A stretch of DNA of 7,656 nt, from the NCBI GenBank assembly GCA_004525355.1, contig SPCK01000091.1, forward strand, positions 1 to 7,656, written 5' to 3'. Source of the stretch: Spirochaetales bacterium (GTDB taxonomy: Bacteria; Spirochaetota; Spirochaetia; Treponematales; UBA12059). Made by a program: the position numbers and the translations under genes. The notes below the pieces were generated by a model. It was not told the origin of the DNA. It ran no database searches and worked only from the letters and a program-made list of their open reading frames with translations. Each line of letters begins with the position of its first letter. Position 1 is the first letter of the stretch. Below are positions 1 to 6,984 of the stretch, piece by piece.

Positions 1-13
1 GGGCTCGGGCTAC

Positions 14-20
14 GAGGAGG
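14..20 (+). promoter_or_regulatory. Shine-Dalgarno site of the galactokinase gene
   Basis: GAGGAGG lies 4 bases before a GTG codon at 25 and is the main reason for choosing that start, since the reading frame has no stop between the window edge and the GTG. The bases around it could also be the 3' end of an upstream gene: frame 2 is open from the edge to a TGA at 44-46. This is too short to call. Confidence 0.75.
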
Positions 21-24
21 ATCG

Positions 25-1302
25 GTGTACGACCGGGAAAATCTGATCCAGCTGACGCGCGCGCCTGAAGGGAAGGCTCTCCTTGCCGAACTCTACGGCT
101 CAGCGGGAGTGGAAGCCCAGGCCGAGCGCTGGCGAATCCTGGCCCAGGAATTCTTTGCCGGGGTCAACGCTCCCAAAGCCACGCTCGTCTCAAGCCCCGG
201 CCGCACCGAGCTTGGCGGCAACCACACCGATCACAACGGCGGCAGGGTACTCTGCGCCGCCGTCCACCTGGATATGCTCGCAGTCGCCGCTCTCCGCAAA
301 GATGATCAGGTCATCCTGCGTTCTCATGGCTGGTCAGAAACCTTTGTCGTGGACCTCGCGGACCTTTCACCACACGGCGATGAAACCGGACGCCCCGAAG
401 CATTGATCAGGGGCGTAGCTGCGGGTATGGCAGCGAGAAACGCCACGATCGGCGGCTTCGAGGCACTGGTAGACTCCATCGTTCCCGCTGGTTCGGGGTT
501 ATCAAGTTCGGCGGCATTCGAGCTTCTGGTCGCCCAGATATTCAATGCCCTGTTCAATGAGAATTCCCGTTCGCCGGAAGAGCTCGCGCTGGTCGGCAAG
601 GAAGCCGAAAACCGATTCTTCGGCAAACCCTGCGGATTGATGGACCAGATGGCCTGCGCCCTGGGCGGCATAAGCGCGATCGATTTCGCCGATCCGGCCA
701 AGCCGGCCTGGTCATTGATCGACTTTGACCTGGAGAAGGCTGGATACGTCCTGGCGATCGTAAATACGGGCGACAGCCACGCAGACCTTACCGACGACTA
801 TGCCGGCATCCCCGACGAGATGGGCTCGGTGGCCGGGTACTTTGGTGTCGGCAGGTTGCGTGAGGTTCCAGCCAATGCGCTGCTTCTGCAGGCGTCCCGG
901 ATACGGGCCGCAACCGGCGACCGGGCCCTCCTTCGCGCCCTGCACTTTTCCGCCGAGGACGGCCGTGCCGTTGCCATGGCGTCGGCCCTGGTGGCTGACC
1001 GGTTTGACGAGTACCTGGCCCTCGTCCGCGCGTCGGGAGATTCGTCCTGGCGCCTGCTGCAGAATGTCGTCTCCGCCGGAGCGGTGCGTGAACAGCCGCT
1101 GGCCGTAGCAATAGAACTTTCCCGCCTGTACCTGGGGCCGTCAGCCGCGGTTCGGGTCCATGGCGGCGGTTTTGCGGGTACGATACAGACATACCTGGTA
1201 CTGGAGGCCGTCGACGGGTACGTTCAATTCATGGACGGCGTTTTTGGGGCGGGAGCCACGACAATCATGCGCATTCGGTCCCGCGGGGCCGGGGAGGTAT
1301 AG
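25..1302 (+). CDS. galK: Galactokinase (GHMP kinase family), GGNHTDH variant
   Basis: Probably phosphorylates alpha-D-galactose with ATP to galactose-1-phosphate, the first step of the Leloir pathway, in the cytoplasm. The protein is 425 residues, within the usual 380-430. The galactokinase signature lies at residues 59-73 (GRTELGGNHTDHNGG). The GHMP ATP-binding loop is at 154-164 (PAGSGLSSSAA). The GLMDQMA segment at 204-210 carries the expected catalytic base, Asp207. The third GHMP motif, HGGGFAGT, is at 379-386. The first signature differs from the textbook GEHTDY form: Asn66 stands where Glu usually contacts the sugar. I recall this variant from a known subfamily in anaerobes. The start is GTG, chosen because GAGGAGG ends 4 bases upstream; the frame stays open to the window edge, so a start further upstream cannot be excluded. 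A GGGGAGG near the 3' end serves as ribosome site for the transporter gene that follows after 2 bases. Family is secure; sugar specificity is inferred. Confidence 0.93.
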   Translation: MYDRENLIQLTRAPEGKALLAELYGSAGVEAQAERWRILAQEFFAGVNAPKATLVSSPGRTELGGNHTDHNGGRVLCAAVHLDMLAVAALRKDDQVILRSHGWSETFVVDLADLSPHGDETGRPEALIRGVAAGMAARNATIGGFEALVDSIVPAGSGLSSSAAFELLVAQIFNALFNENSRSPEELALVGKEAENRFFGKPCGLMDQMACALGGISAIDFADPAKPAWSLIDFDLEKAGYVLAIVNTGDSHADLTDDYAGIPDEMGSVAGYFGVGRLREVPANALLLQASRIRAATGDRALLRALHFSAEDGRAVAMASALVADRFDEYLALVRASGDSSWRLLQNVVSAGAVREQPLAVAIELSRLYLGPSAAVRVHGGGFAGTIQTYLVLEAVDGYVQFMDGVFGAGATTIMRIRSRGAGEV

Positions 1303-1304
1303 AA

Positions 1305-2663
1305 ATGGAAAAACGTGAAAGCGGGTTCCGCAGCTACCTTGGCCTCACCTTCCTCATAGGGTTTGGCTTCTTCACCATGGGCCTGATGGATCCCCTGTAC
1401 GACACGTACGTACCGGCCTTCCTCGGCAACTATATACATTCCAGATTCGCGATTGGCGCTGTCATGACCCTTGACAACGTGCTCCAGCTCTTCCTGATAC
1501 CCATCGTGGCCGTCTGGAGCGACAGGACGCGTACAAGGATCGGCCGGCGCATGCCCTTCATCCTGGCACTGCTACCAGCGTCGGCTTTCTTCTTCGGGCT
1601 GATCCCTTGGGCGGCTGCCGCGTCGCTTTCGGCGCTGATCGTGGCCATCTTCCTCCTGAACATTTTCAAGACCAGCGTCAGGGGACCGATCGTAGCGCTC
1701 ATGCCCGACACCATTCCTGGCGTTTTCCGCTCTGAAGCGAACGGCGTGATTAACACGATGGGCGGTATCGGTACGATCCTGGGAACCCTCGTCCTGGCGC
1801 GGCTCATGGACGTCGACATCGTGCTGCCGATCATCGGCTCGACCAAGGACAAGCTTCCCTTCCCGATTGCGGGAATCTTTGTACTGATCGCCGTAGTCGT
1901 GCTGTTCTTCTTTGTACGGGAGCGCAACCATGACGCCGAGGCAGTCGAGGAGCGCATTCCCGTCATGCAGTCGATCAAGCAGGTCGTGGCGCAGAAGGAC
2001 AAGAGCGCGTTCTATATTCTGCTGTCGATCTTCCTGTGGTTCATGGCGCACGAGGGCGTCAAGCCCTTCCTTGGCCTTTACGCGCGCGACGCCCTGGGCG
2101 CGACGTCGGGCATGATGGCCCTGCCCCAGGGAATAGCCGGCATTTCCTATGCCCTGGCGGCCATACCGATGGGTTATCTGGCCCATAGGCTGGGTCGCCG
2201 GAAACTGATACGCGGCTCGCTGACGGGGCTGGCCGTCCTTACCGCGGTATTTACCGCCTTCAGCCTGCTGGGGCCGACCATGGGCCTGCGCGGTTCTGGC
2301 GCATTCTACGTTTTTTTGGGCATGATGCTCGTATACGGCGTATTCTGGGGCTCGGTGATCACCAACTCCTTTCCCATGTTGTGGCAGATGTCCACGTTCG
2401 GCAACATCGGCATCTTCACCGGTTTGTACTACACCTTCTCGCAGGGCGCCAGCATACTCGCCCCACCGATCACGGGACTGGTCATCGACATTACCAATCT
2501 GTTCAGGCCGTCGCCCGAATACCAGTACACGGGTATTTTCGCGTTCGCGAGCTGTTGCATGCTGGCCGCTTTCTTCGTCATGGCCAAGGTAACGCAAGGC
2601 GAACCCGGGGATTCGGCGCTCGGCGCGATCGAGGGCCAAGACGGTGGGGGCGACAAGGCGTGA
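1305..2663 (+). CDS. MFS sugar transporter, SLC45/GPH-like
   Basis: A 452-residue inner-membrane protein, probably a cation-coupled sugar symporter. Hydrophobic stretches fit 12 membrane helices, roughly at 11-29, 48-70, 84-103, 105-121, 148-168, 187-204, 236-257, 271-292, 303-325, 333-355, 367-395 and 409-427. The loop after helix 2 reads WSDRTRTRIGRRMPFI (71-86), the form of the MFS motif seen in the SLC45/sucrose and glycoside-pentoside-hexuronide carriers. A weaker copy, AHRLGRRK (293-300), follows helix 8, as expected from the two-fold repeat. ALMPDTIPGVFRSEANG (131-147) is also typical of these carriers. The tail is Gly/Asp-rich and cytosolic. GGGGAGG lies 7 bases before the ATG, inside the galactokinase gene, and the two genes are 2 bases apart, so the pair is almost certainly co-transcribed. 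Galactose or a galactoside is the likely cargo, inferred only from that neighbour. Confidence 0.88.
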   Translation: MEKRESGFRSYLGLTFLIGFGFFTMGLMDPLYDTYVPAFLGNYIHSRFAIGAVMTLDNVLQLFLIPIVAVWSDRTRTRIGRRMPFILALLPASAFFFGLIPWAAAASLSALIVAIFLLNIFKTSVRGPIVALMPDTIPGVFRSEANGVINTMGGIGTILGTLVLARLMDVDIVLPIIGSTKDKLPFPIAGIFVLIAVVVLFFFVRERNHDAEAVEERIPVMQSIKQVVAQKDKSAFYILLSIFLWFMAHEGVKPFLGLYARDALGATSGMMALPQGIAGISYALAAIPMGYLAHRLGRRKLIRGSLTGLAVLTAVFTAFSLLGPTMGLRGSGAFYVFLGMMLVYGVFWGSVITNSFPMLWQMSTFGNIGIFTGLYYTFSQGASILAPPITGLVIDITNLFRPSPEYQYTGIFAFASCCMLAAFFVMAKVTQGEPGDSALGAIEGQDGGGDKA

Positions 2664-3565
2664 AATGGGCATTGGTTCTATCGGGCGGAGGCGCGCGCGG
2701 CTTGGCCCATATCGGGCTCCTCAAGGAACTTGAGCTCCTTGAGGTTCCAAGGCCATCCCTGATAGTCGGAACGTCCATGGGGGCCATAGTCGGCGCCTTG
2801 TATGCCGGCGGATGGAACGCTGATCGAATCGATGCCTACGCCCACAACTTCGATATCAAGCATTTCCTGGAAAATCCCGCCTTTCGGCTTCCGGAATTCG
2901 CCCTGTCACGCATACTCAGGGCCGGTGCGGCAATGGGAGCCCTCGCATCCGGCAAGGCACTCGATTCGGGGTCGCGGGTGCTGGCCGAATTTGAACGGTT
3001 GTTCGAACAGCGCAATTTTGAGGACTTGCCTACACCATTCGTCTGCGTAACGGCCGATCTCGCCTCGGGCGAGCAACGTCTGTTCGATTCGGGACCGCTT
3101 GCCACCGCCGTGCGGGCAAGCATGTCCTTCCCCGGTATTTTCTCTCCACTCGCCATGGGTGACGAATTACTGGTAGACGGCGGGATACTGAACAACCTGC
3201 CCTGCTCCGTCGCCCATGATCGCGGCTATCACAGGATCCTGGCGTCGGACGTCTCTCCGTTCAAGCACATGGTGCCGAGCAGGCTGACCAGCGGGATCAA
3301 CATTCTCCTCCGTTCGTTCGACATCGCGGCCGAGCATGCCCAAAAGCATTCGGCGTCCATAGCCAGCCTGCGAATCGTGTCGGACGGCGCTTTGTCGGCC
3401 TTCGACTTCGAGCACATCGACGCGGCAATCCAGATGGGCCGCTACGCCGCACGGAACGCCGAGGCGGACATTCTGGGCTTTTTTGGCCGGAGACCTTCCC
3501 GTATGCAACGTTTTTTAGCTAAGTTATTCACATGGAAACCTTCACCCGATCGATCGACGCGCTGA
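2660..3565 (+). CDS. Patatin-like phospholipase (RssA/YlbK-type)
   Basis: A 301-residue serine hydrolase of the patatin family, expected to cleave acyl esters of phospholipids or lysophospholipids using a Ser-Asp dyad. The oxyanion-hole loop GGGARG is at 9-14, the nucleophile elbow GTSMG at 37-41 (Ser39), and the Asp motif DGG at 173-175 (Asp173). All three are intact and spaced as in the single-domain bacterial proteins. There is no signal peptide, so it is probably cytosolic or membrane-associated; a basic, aromatic C-terminus (about 277-293) could touch membranes. The start is GTG, overlapping the transporter stop in a GTGA arrangement with GGTGGGGG about 9 bases upstream. The N-terminus [10 protein letters not shown] is just what the family has, so the much longer in-frame reading upstream (from 2381) is a shadow of the transporter gene. 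Its last 34 bases overlap the next gene. Substrate and role are not visible. Confidence 0.92.
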   Translation: MKWALVLSGGGARGLAHIGLLKELELLEVPRPSLIVGTSMGAIVGALYAGGWNADRIDAYAHNFDIKHFLENPAFRLPEFALSRILRAGAAMGALASGKALDSGSRVLAEFERLFEQRNFEDLPTPFVCVTADLASGEQRLFDSGPLATAVRASMSFPGIFSPLAMGDELLVDGGILNNLPCSVAHDRGYHRILASDVSPFKHMVPSRLTSGINILLRSFDIAAEHAQKHSASIASLRIVSDGALSAFDFEHIDAAIQMGRYAARNAEADILGFFGRRPSRMQRFLAKLFTWKPSPDRSTR

Positions 3566-4446
3566 TCGCGTCCTATGACGAAATGGGCGGCATCAATCAT
3601 CGCGCCATCAAGAACCTGCCTTCCAAGGAAGCCGTTCACGCGATCGTCGTCGACCTGGAGACACTGGCCTTTCCGGGTTATCGCCAGGAGGACGGCATCG
3701 ACGACGTCACCATGCCATTCGTGATCGGCGAGCTCGTGCACCGTACTGCCGGCGCCCTCGTCGAGGAAACGGCCAAGAGTCTTGAATACCGTCACCGAAT
3801 GGAAAGCAATTCGGGTTGCCCGGCCGCGTGCCACCTGATGGCCCGGGAAACTGTCCAGGACTTTTTCGATGCCCTGCCCGGGATTCGCCGCCTCCTCATG
3901 ACCGACGTCCAGGCCTGCTTCGACGGCGACCCCGCGGCCAAGTCCATTGAAGAGGTCATCCTCTCCTATCCCGGACTTGAGGCCATCACCGTCTACCGTT
4001 GCGCACATTTCTTCTGGGAACGCAAGATTCCACTCATCCCCCGCATGATGAGCGAGTATGTCCACTCCAAGACAGGAATCGACATTCACCCCGGCGCATC
4101 CATAGGAGAGCGATTCTTCATCGATCACGGCACCGGCGTCGTCATCGGCGAAACAACCGTCATCGGACGGAACGTAAAAATATACCAGGGAGTGACCCTC
4201 GGTGCTCTGAGCGTCAGGAAACAGGAGGGTAACGTAAAACGGCACCCGACGATCGGCGACGACGCGACCATCTATTCCGGTGCGACCATCCTGGGCGGCG
4301 ATACCGTCATCGGATCGGGAAGCGTCATCGGTGGGAACGTCTGGCTTACCTCGTCGCTGCCGCCCCACTCTCGGGTCTACATACCGCAGGGAGACTTTAT
4401 CATCGCCTGCGGCGACGGAGAAAAACGAATGAAGGAAGGTTGTTGA
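3532..4446 (+). CDS. cysE: Serine O-acetyltransferase, EpsC/CysE type
   Basis: Acetylates L-serine with acetyl-CoA to O-acetylserine, the precursor that cysteine synthase turns into cysteine; cytoplasmic. The protein has 304 residues: a helical N-terminal domain (about 1-175, with the EpsC-like [15 protein letters not shown] at 21-35) and a left-handed beta-helix made of hexapeptide repeats (about 182-285). The segment [11 protein letters not shown] is at 182-192, followed by the Asp198-His199 pair that corresponds to the catalytic DH of CysE. KRHP (236-239) holds the second conserved His. The start is ATG within the end of the phospholipase gene; a stop codon in this frame at 3520-3522 rules out any longer form apart from a rare ATT. 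No good Shine-Dalgarno is visible, so translation may be coupled to the upstream gene. No cysteine synthase gene is in the window. The C-terminus ends in Lys-Glu-Gly-Cys, without the terminal Ile that enterobacterial CysE uses to bind CysK. Confidence 0.93.
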   Translation: METFTRSIDALIASYDEMGGINHRAIKNLPSKEAVHAIVVDLETLAFPGYRQEDGIDDVTMPFVIGELVHRTAGALVEETAKSLEYRHRMESNSGCPAACHLMARETVQDFFDALPGIRRLLMTDVQACFDGDPAAKSIEEVILSYPGLEAITVYRCAHFFWERKIPLIPRMMSEYVHSKTGIDIHPGASIGERFFIDHGTGVVIGETTVIGRNVKIYQGVTLGALSVRKQEGNVKRHPTIGDDATIYSGATILGGDTVIGSGSVIGGNVWLTSSLPPHSRVYIPQGDFIIACGDGEKRMKEGC

Positions 4447-4648
4447 GCGATAGTCACCGCGGCCTGTAGCTCCGGACTTCAGTGCGACTGTCATCGCCTT
4501 GAGGGAGACGATTTCCATCTCCTCCGAATCCTCCCGGATACGGTCGATGATGTCATCGGGCGTGCCGAGGCTCCCGACCAGCAACCGCCATGAGGCCATG
4601 GATGGCAACCTCGGCCTCATGAGCGCTCGCGTCGACTCCGGCTTTCAT
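4447..4648 (-). pseudogene. Possible frameshifted small gene between convergent units
   Basis: This gap has no intact gene. On the minus strand an ATG at 4648 opens a 31-codon reading (MKAGVDASAHEAEVAIHGLM at its start) that ends at a TGA at 4555-4553. One base out of phase, the reading continues as a plausible charged helix, DDIIDRIREDSEEMEIVSLK, then AMTVALKSGA. Both segments favour G or C at third positions, as the real genes here do. Together they look like one small helical protein broken by a net one-base insertion near 4555-4580. I do not recognise a family. No Shine-Dalgarno is evident, and the second frame runs on without a stop into antisense of the acetyltransferase gene, so the 3' end is unknown. 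It could equally be chance, since GC-rich DNA gives long spurious frames. The rest of the gap to 4770 holds the hairpin at 4677-4714 and a small 6-bp inverted repeat at 4745-4762. Confidence 0.3.
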
Positions 4649-4676
4649 GCTTAGTAAACCATGGACCCAACTATAA

Positions 4677-4714
4677 ATGCCGGGCCCCGTCCTCGCAAGG
4701 ACAGGGCCCGGCAT
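4677..4714 (-). terminator. Strong hairpin, likely terminator of the ABC ATPase gene
   Basis: Two 17-base arms (ATGCCGGGCCCCGTCCT and its near-exact complement) with one mismatch enclose a 4-base CGCA loop. Read on the minus strand, the stem lies 56 bases after the ATPase stop codon and is followed by TTATAG, only moderately T-rich. On the plus strand there is no T-run. It therefore best fits the minus-strand gene, though a stem this strong could also slow transcription from the acetyltransferase side. Confidence 0.65.
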
Positions 4715-4770
4715 CGTCCATTGATTCCGTACGCATAAGACATCGGCCGGCGTGATCCGGCCACAGGTTC

Positions 4771-5889
4771 CTACGCCTGATTCTCCACCAGCGACACCGG
4801 CAGGATGGACTGTTCTGTGTCCGCGTCGAAGAAGCGGGCCTTTTCCATCACCGGGGCGAAGGCCACGGTCTCGCCGATGCGGAAGTTATGGTGCGGCGGT
4901 ACCCGGGAAATAATCTGATGGTTGGTGGTCTGCGCCCAGAGGTGGATCTCGGCGCCCAAGGGTTCCACGACCGTGATCCTCGTCTTGAGCGAGTTGGGCA
5001 GATTCTTATCGTCGTAGGGCAGATCTTCGGGGCGGATGCCCAGGATCACGTCCTTGCCGATGTAGGGCTTGAGCGCCGTCGCGTTCTCGGCGCCCGGCTT
5101 GAGCTTGCACGAGCCCTCGTCGAGCATGATGGAACCGGCGTCCTCGACGACCCTGGCCTTGATGAAGTTCATGGGCGGGCTGCCGATGAATCCGGCGACA
5201 AATTTGTTGATCGGCTTGTTGTATAGGTGCAGGGGTGACCCTATCTGGTGGATCAGGCCGTCCTTCATCACCACGATCTTGTCGCCCATCGTCATGGCCT
5301 CGACCTGGTCGTGCGTGACGTAGATCATGGTCGCCTGCAGGCGATTGTGGAGTTCTATGATCTCGGCGCGCATCTGGACGCGCAGCTTGGCGTCGAGATT
5401 GGACAGCGGCTCGTCGAAGAGGAACACCTTGGGATTGCGAACGATGGCGCGTCCGACAGCAACCCGCTGACGCTGGCCGCCCGACAGCTGCTTGGGCTTG
5501 CGGTCGAGGTATTTCTCGATATCCAGGATCCTGGCCGCCTCGCGCACCCGTTGGTCGATCTCCGCCTTGGCCACCTTGCGGATCTTCAGGCCGAAGGCCA
5601 TGTTGTCGTACACGCTCATGTGCGGGTACAACGCGTAATTCTGGAACACCATGGCGATGTTCCTGTCCTTCGGCGGCACGTCGTTGACAAGGTCGCCGTC
5701 GATCAGGATTTCTCCCGCAGTGATGTCCTCAAGGCCCGCGATCATGCGGAGCGTCGTGGACTTGCCACAACCGGACGGTCCTACGAATACCACGAACTCT
5801 TTGTCCTCTATGACAATGTTCGCGGTGTCGACCGCCTTTATATCACCGTCGTATATCTTGGTGATATCCTTCAAAACTACTCTGGCCAT
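4771..5889 (-). CDS. ugpC: Sugar ABC transporter ATP-binding protein (MsmK/UgpC/MalK type)
   Basis: The ATP-hydrolysing subunit of a carbohydrate importer of the CUT1 class; it binds the inner face of a permease pair and powers uptake. The protein has 372 residues, the normal length. Visible motifs are Walker A GPSGCGKST (37-45), Q-loop Gln83, ABC signature LSGGQRQR (135-142), Walker B VFLFDEP (155-161) and switch His193. The GSPPMNF segment (236-242) and LGIRPEDL (283-290) mark the C-terminal OB/TOBE regulatory domain found in MalK, UgpC and MsmK. AGGAGG lies 5 bases before the ATG. No permease or solute-binding gene is adjacent, and the gene has its own promoter and terminator, so it is probably a shared ATPase serving several importers, as MsmK does in streptococci. 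Which sugars is unknown. The symbol follows common usage for this family and does not assert glycerol-3-phosphate specificity. Confidence 0.94.
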   Translation of the reverse strand: MARVVLKDITKIYDGDIKAVDTANIVIEDKEFVVFVGPSGCGKSTTLRMIAGLEDITAGEILIDGDLVNDVPPKDRNIAMVFQNYALYPHMSVYDNMAFGLKIRKVAKAEIDQRVREAARILDIEKYLDRKPKQLSGGQRQRVAVGRAIVRNPKVFLFDEPLSNLDAKLRVQMRAEIIELHNRLQATMIYVTHDQVEAMTMGDKIVVMKDGLIHQIGSPLHLYNKPINKFVAGFIGSPPMNFIKARVVEDAGSIMLDEGSCKLKPGAENATALKPYIGKDVILGIRPEDLPYDDKNLPNSLKTRITVVEPLGAEIHLWAQTTNHQIISRVPPHHNFRIGETVAFAPVMEKARFFDADTEQSILPVSLVENQA

Positions 5890-5925
5890 TTGGCCCTCCT
5901 CTGGTGAGGCTATCTTATTGAAGTC

Positions 5926-5954
5926 AGTGTACGGCCATTTTTTTAGGCTGTCAA
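5926..5954 (-). promoter_or_regulatory. Sigma-70 type promoter of the ABC ATPase gene
   Basis: On the minus strand a perfect -35 box TTGACA (5954-5949) is followed after exactly 17 bases by TACACT (5931-5926), which matches the -10 consensus at 4 of 6 positions including the outer ones. Transcription would start near 5919, leaving a leader of about 30 bases that holds the AGGAGG ribosome site. The spacer contains a run of seven A. This is a strong candidate by sequence, but no transcript data are available. Confidence 0.7.
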
Positions 5955-5959
5955 ACCTG

Positions 5960-5972
5960 AATACCCCGTATT
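5960..5972. promoter_or_regulatory. Perfect inverted repeat next to the -35 box (possible operator)
   Basis: AATAC-CCC-GTATT is an exact 5+5 dyad with a 3-base centre, ending 5 bases upstream of the -35 box of the ABC ATPase promoter. This is where an activator or repressor would bind. A second, weaker dyad (TCCGG, 8 bases, CCGGA) follows at 5975-5992. Short dyads also arise by chance, so the call rests on position. Confidence 0.35.
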
Positions 5973-6069
5973 TGTCCGGGTTTTCGACCGGAAATCATTC
6001 AGCAGTGTGGTGAAAAACCGCGGATGCAGTGTTTTCGACACGGCTTTATGGTTGCTATGGCACAGCAAA

Positions 6070-6111
6070 CTGCTCGATTTGCGAACATCGTGAACGATGT
6101 CTAAAGAGCAG
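6070..6111. repeat. Nested inverted repeat downstream of the RNA methyltransferase gene
   Basis: The core ACATCGT-GA-ACGATGT (6085-6100) is a perfect 16-base dyad. It is flanked by an outer pair, CTGCTC (6070-6075) and GAGCAG (6106-6111), so the whole can fold as a two-part stem with an unequal internal loop. It lies about 22-63 bases past the methyltransferase stop codon in the direction of transcription. It has no T-run on either strand, so it is not a classical intrinsic terminator. It could be a protein-binding site, a 3'-end stabilising stem or a Rho-associated end. Nothing else is visible between 5993 and 6132. Confidence 0.4.
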
Positions 6112-6132
6112 CCGACTATTTTTAGGATCCTG

Positions 6133-6978
6133 TCAGGGAGTGAAGTTCGCCACCGGCTCGATGCCCCTGGCGCCGAGGCTGCGCCTCCACGCATCCATCA
6201 GCACGCCGAAAGCCACTCCGACATTCAGGCTGCCCTTGGCTCCCAGCATGGGAATGCTGACCCGTCGGGAGCAGAGTTCCAGCGCCTCCGGCGACACTCC
6301 CAGCTCCTCCGACCCGACGACGACCATCCCGCTCTCCGGGAAGTCGAATTCGTCGATTGGCTCCCCTCTGAGTTCCAGGGCGAACACCGACTGCTTCCCG
6401 TCCGATCGTATGCGATCCTCCAGGGTTTCCAATCCGCCGTGCCGCCAGGAAACCACGGAGCTAGCTCCCAAAGCTGTTCTCTCGGCACGCGGATGCGTCG
6501 GATCCGGTACGAAACCCGACAGGATCAACTCCATCACCCCGAACGCGTCGGCGGTCCTGAATATAGAGCCGACGTTGAACGGCGAGCGTATATCCTCCAA
6601 GTACACCCGGACGCCGGGGAACACCCTGCGGGCTTTTCGGTCCAGGTTCAAACCAAGGGGCTCGCGAAAATCCCAATCCGCCGGCGATACGCCTCCGAAG
6701 GCCTCCAGGCCGCGACGCAGGCGATTGCAGAGCCTGGCTCCCCGGTCGGCGTCGGAGAGAACGAGCAGTCCCGCTTCCGCGGAGCCTACGCCAGCGAGCG
6801 TCCGCAGGGAATCGTCCAGGTACTCGGCTCCCGCGAGCGCCTTGCATAGCTGGGCCACCCAATCGGCGTAGGAACAGTCGCCCAGACGATAGGCTTGTTC
6901 CGCCAGGTCGAGCGTGTTCGCGGCCTTCCGCGCGCCGTGCCTGGGTGTGAGGCTCATGAGCTTTCGTATCGCTATCAT
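6133..6978 (-). CDS. SpoU/TrmH-family RNA 2'-O-methyltransferase
   Basis: Predicted to transfer a methyl group from S-adenosylmethionine to a ribose 2'-OH in tRNA or rRNA. The protein has 281 residues, with the knotted SPOUT domain in the C-terminal half. Motif 1 has NVGSIFRTA (135-143; Asn135 and the catalytic Arg141), motif 2 has GSEELG (222-227; Glu224), and motif 3 has IPMLG (242-246) followed by SLNV (250-253). Residues 1-115 are mostly helical-looking and do not resemble the small L30e-like substrate-binding domain that many family members carry, so the RNA target cannot be guessed. The assigned ATG is 6 bases after the stop of the upstream gene and has no clear Shine-Dalgarno; an internal Met8 is an alternative start. 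The close spacing suggests translation coupled to the alcohol dehydrogenase-like gene. The family is secure; which nucleotide it modifies is unknown. Confidence 0.9.
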   Translation of the reverse strand: MIAIRKLMSLTPRHGARKAANTLDLAEQAYRLGDCSYADWVAQLCKALAGAEYLDDSLRTLAGVGSAEAGLLVLSDADRGARLCNRLRRGLEAFGGVSPADWDFREPLGLNLDRKARRVFPGVRVYLEDIRSPFNVGSIFRTADAFGVMELILSGFVPDPTHPRAERTALGASSVVSWRHGGLETLEDRIRSDGKQSVFALELRGEPIDEFDFPESGMVVVGSEELGVSPEALELCSRRVSIPMLGAKGSLNVGVAFGVLMDAWRRSLGARGIEPVANFTP

Positions 6979-6984
6979 GGTTTT

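Noticed and set aside
1..46. The C-terminal end of an upstream gene overlapping the galactokinase start (frame 2, TGA at 44-46).
   Set aside because: Only 14 codons are visible and no family can be recognised, so it cannot be supported.
2381..2659. An in-frame upstream extension of the phospholipase that would add 93 residues.
   Set aside because: The extra residues are rich in His and Arg and lie entirely in the transporter gene. The family N-terminus begins right at the GTG at 2660.
1572..2672. A 366-codon minus-strand frame across the transporter gene.
   Set aside because: It is highly charged, low-complexity translation antisense to a clear 12-helix transporter; a GC-bias shadow.
3511..3522. 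A T6 run (TTTTTTAG) near the lipase 3' end as a slippery site that would fuse lipase and acetyltransferase.
   Set aside because: A -1 slip enters the acetyltransferase frame but meets TAA at 3520-3522 before its ATG, so no fusion results.
3442..4620. A 392-codon open frame on the minus strand, antisense to the serine acetyltransferase gene.
   Set aside because: The plus-strand gene has complete family motifs. The antisense frame is open because of strong third-position GC bias, and its product resembles nothing. Only its first part, outside the acetyltransferase gene, was kept as a weak candidate.
4547..4654. A 35-codon plus-strand reading starting ATGATG in the intergenic gap.
   Set aside because: It has no ribosome site, has no family resemblance, and is antisense to the more protein-like minus-strand reading.
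4745..4762. GGCCGG-CGTGAT-CCGGCC as a terminator just after the ABC ATPase stop.
   Set aside because: The stem is only 6 bp with no T-run. The 17-bp-arm hairpin further on is the better candidate.
6029..6871. A 280-codon plus-strand frame and its neighbour at 6097-6849.
   Set aside because: Both are antisense to the SpoU methyltransferase, whose three motifs are intact; their translations are Ser/Pro/Arg-rich with no domain.
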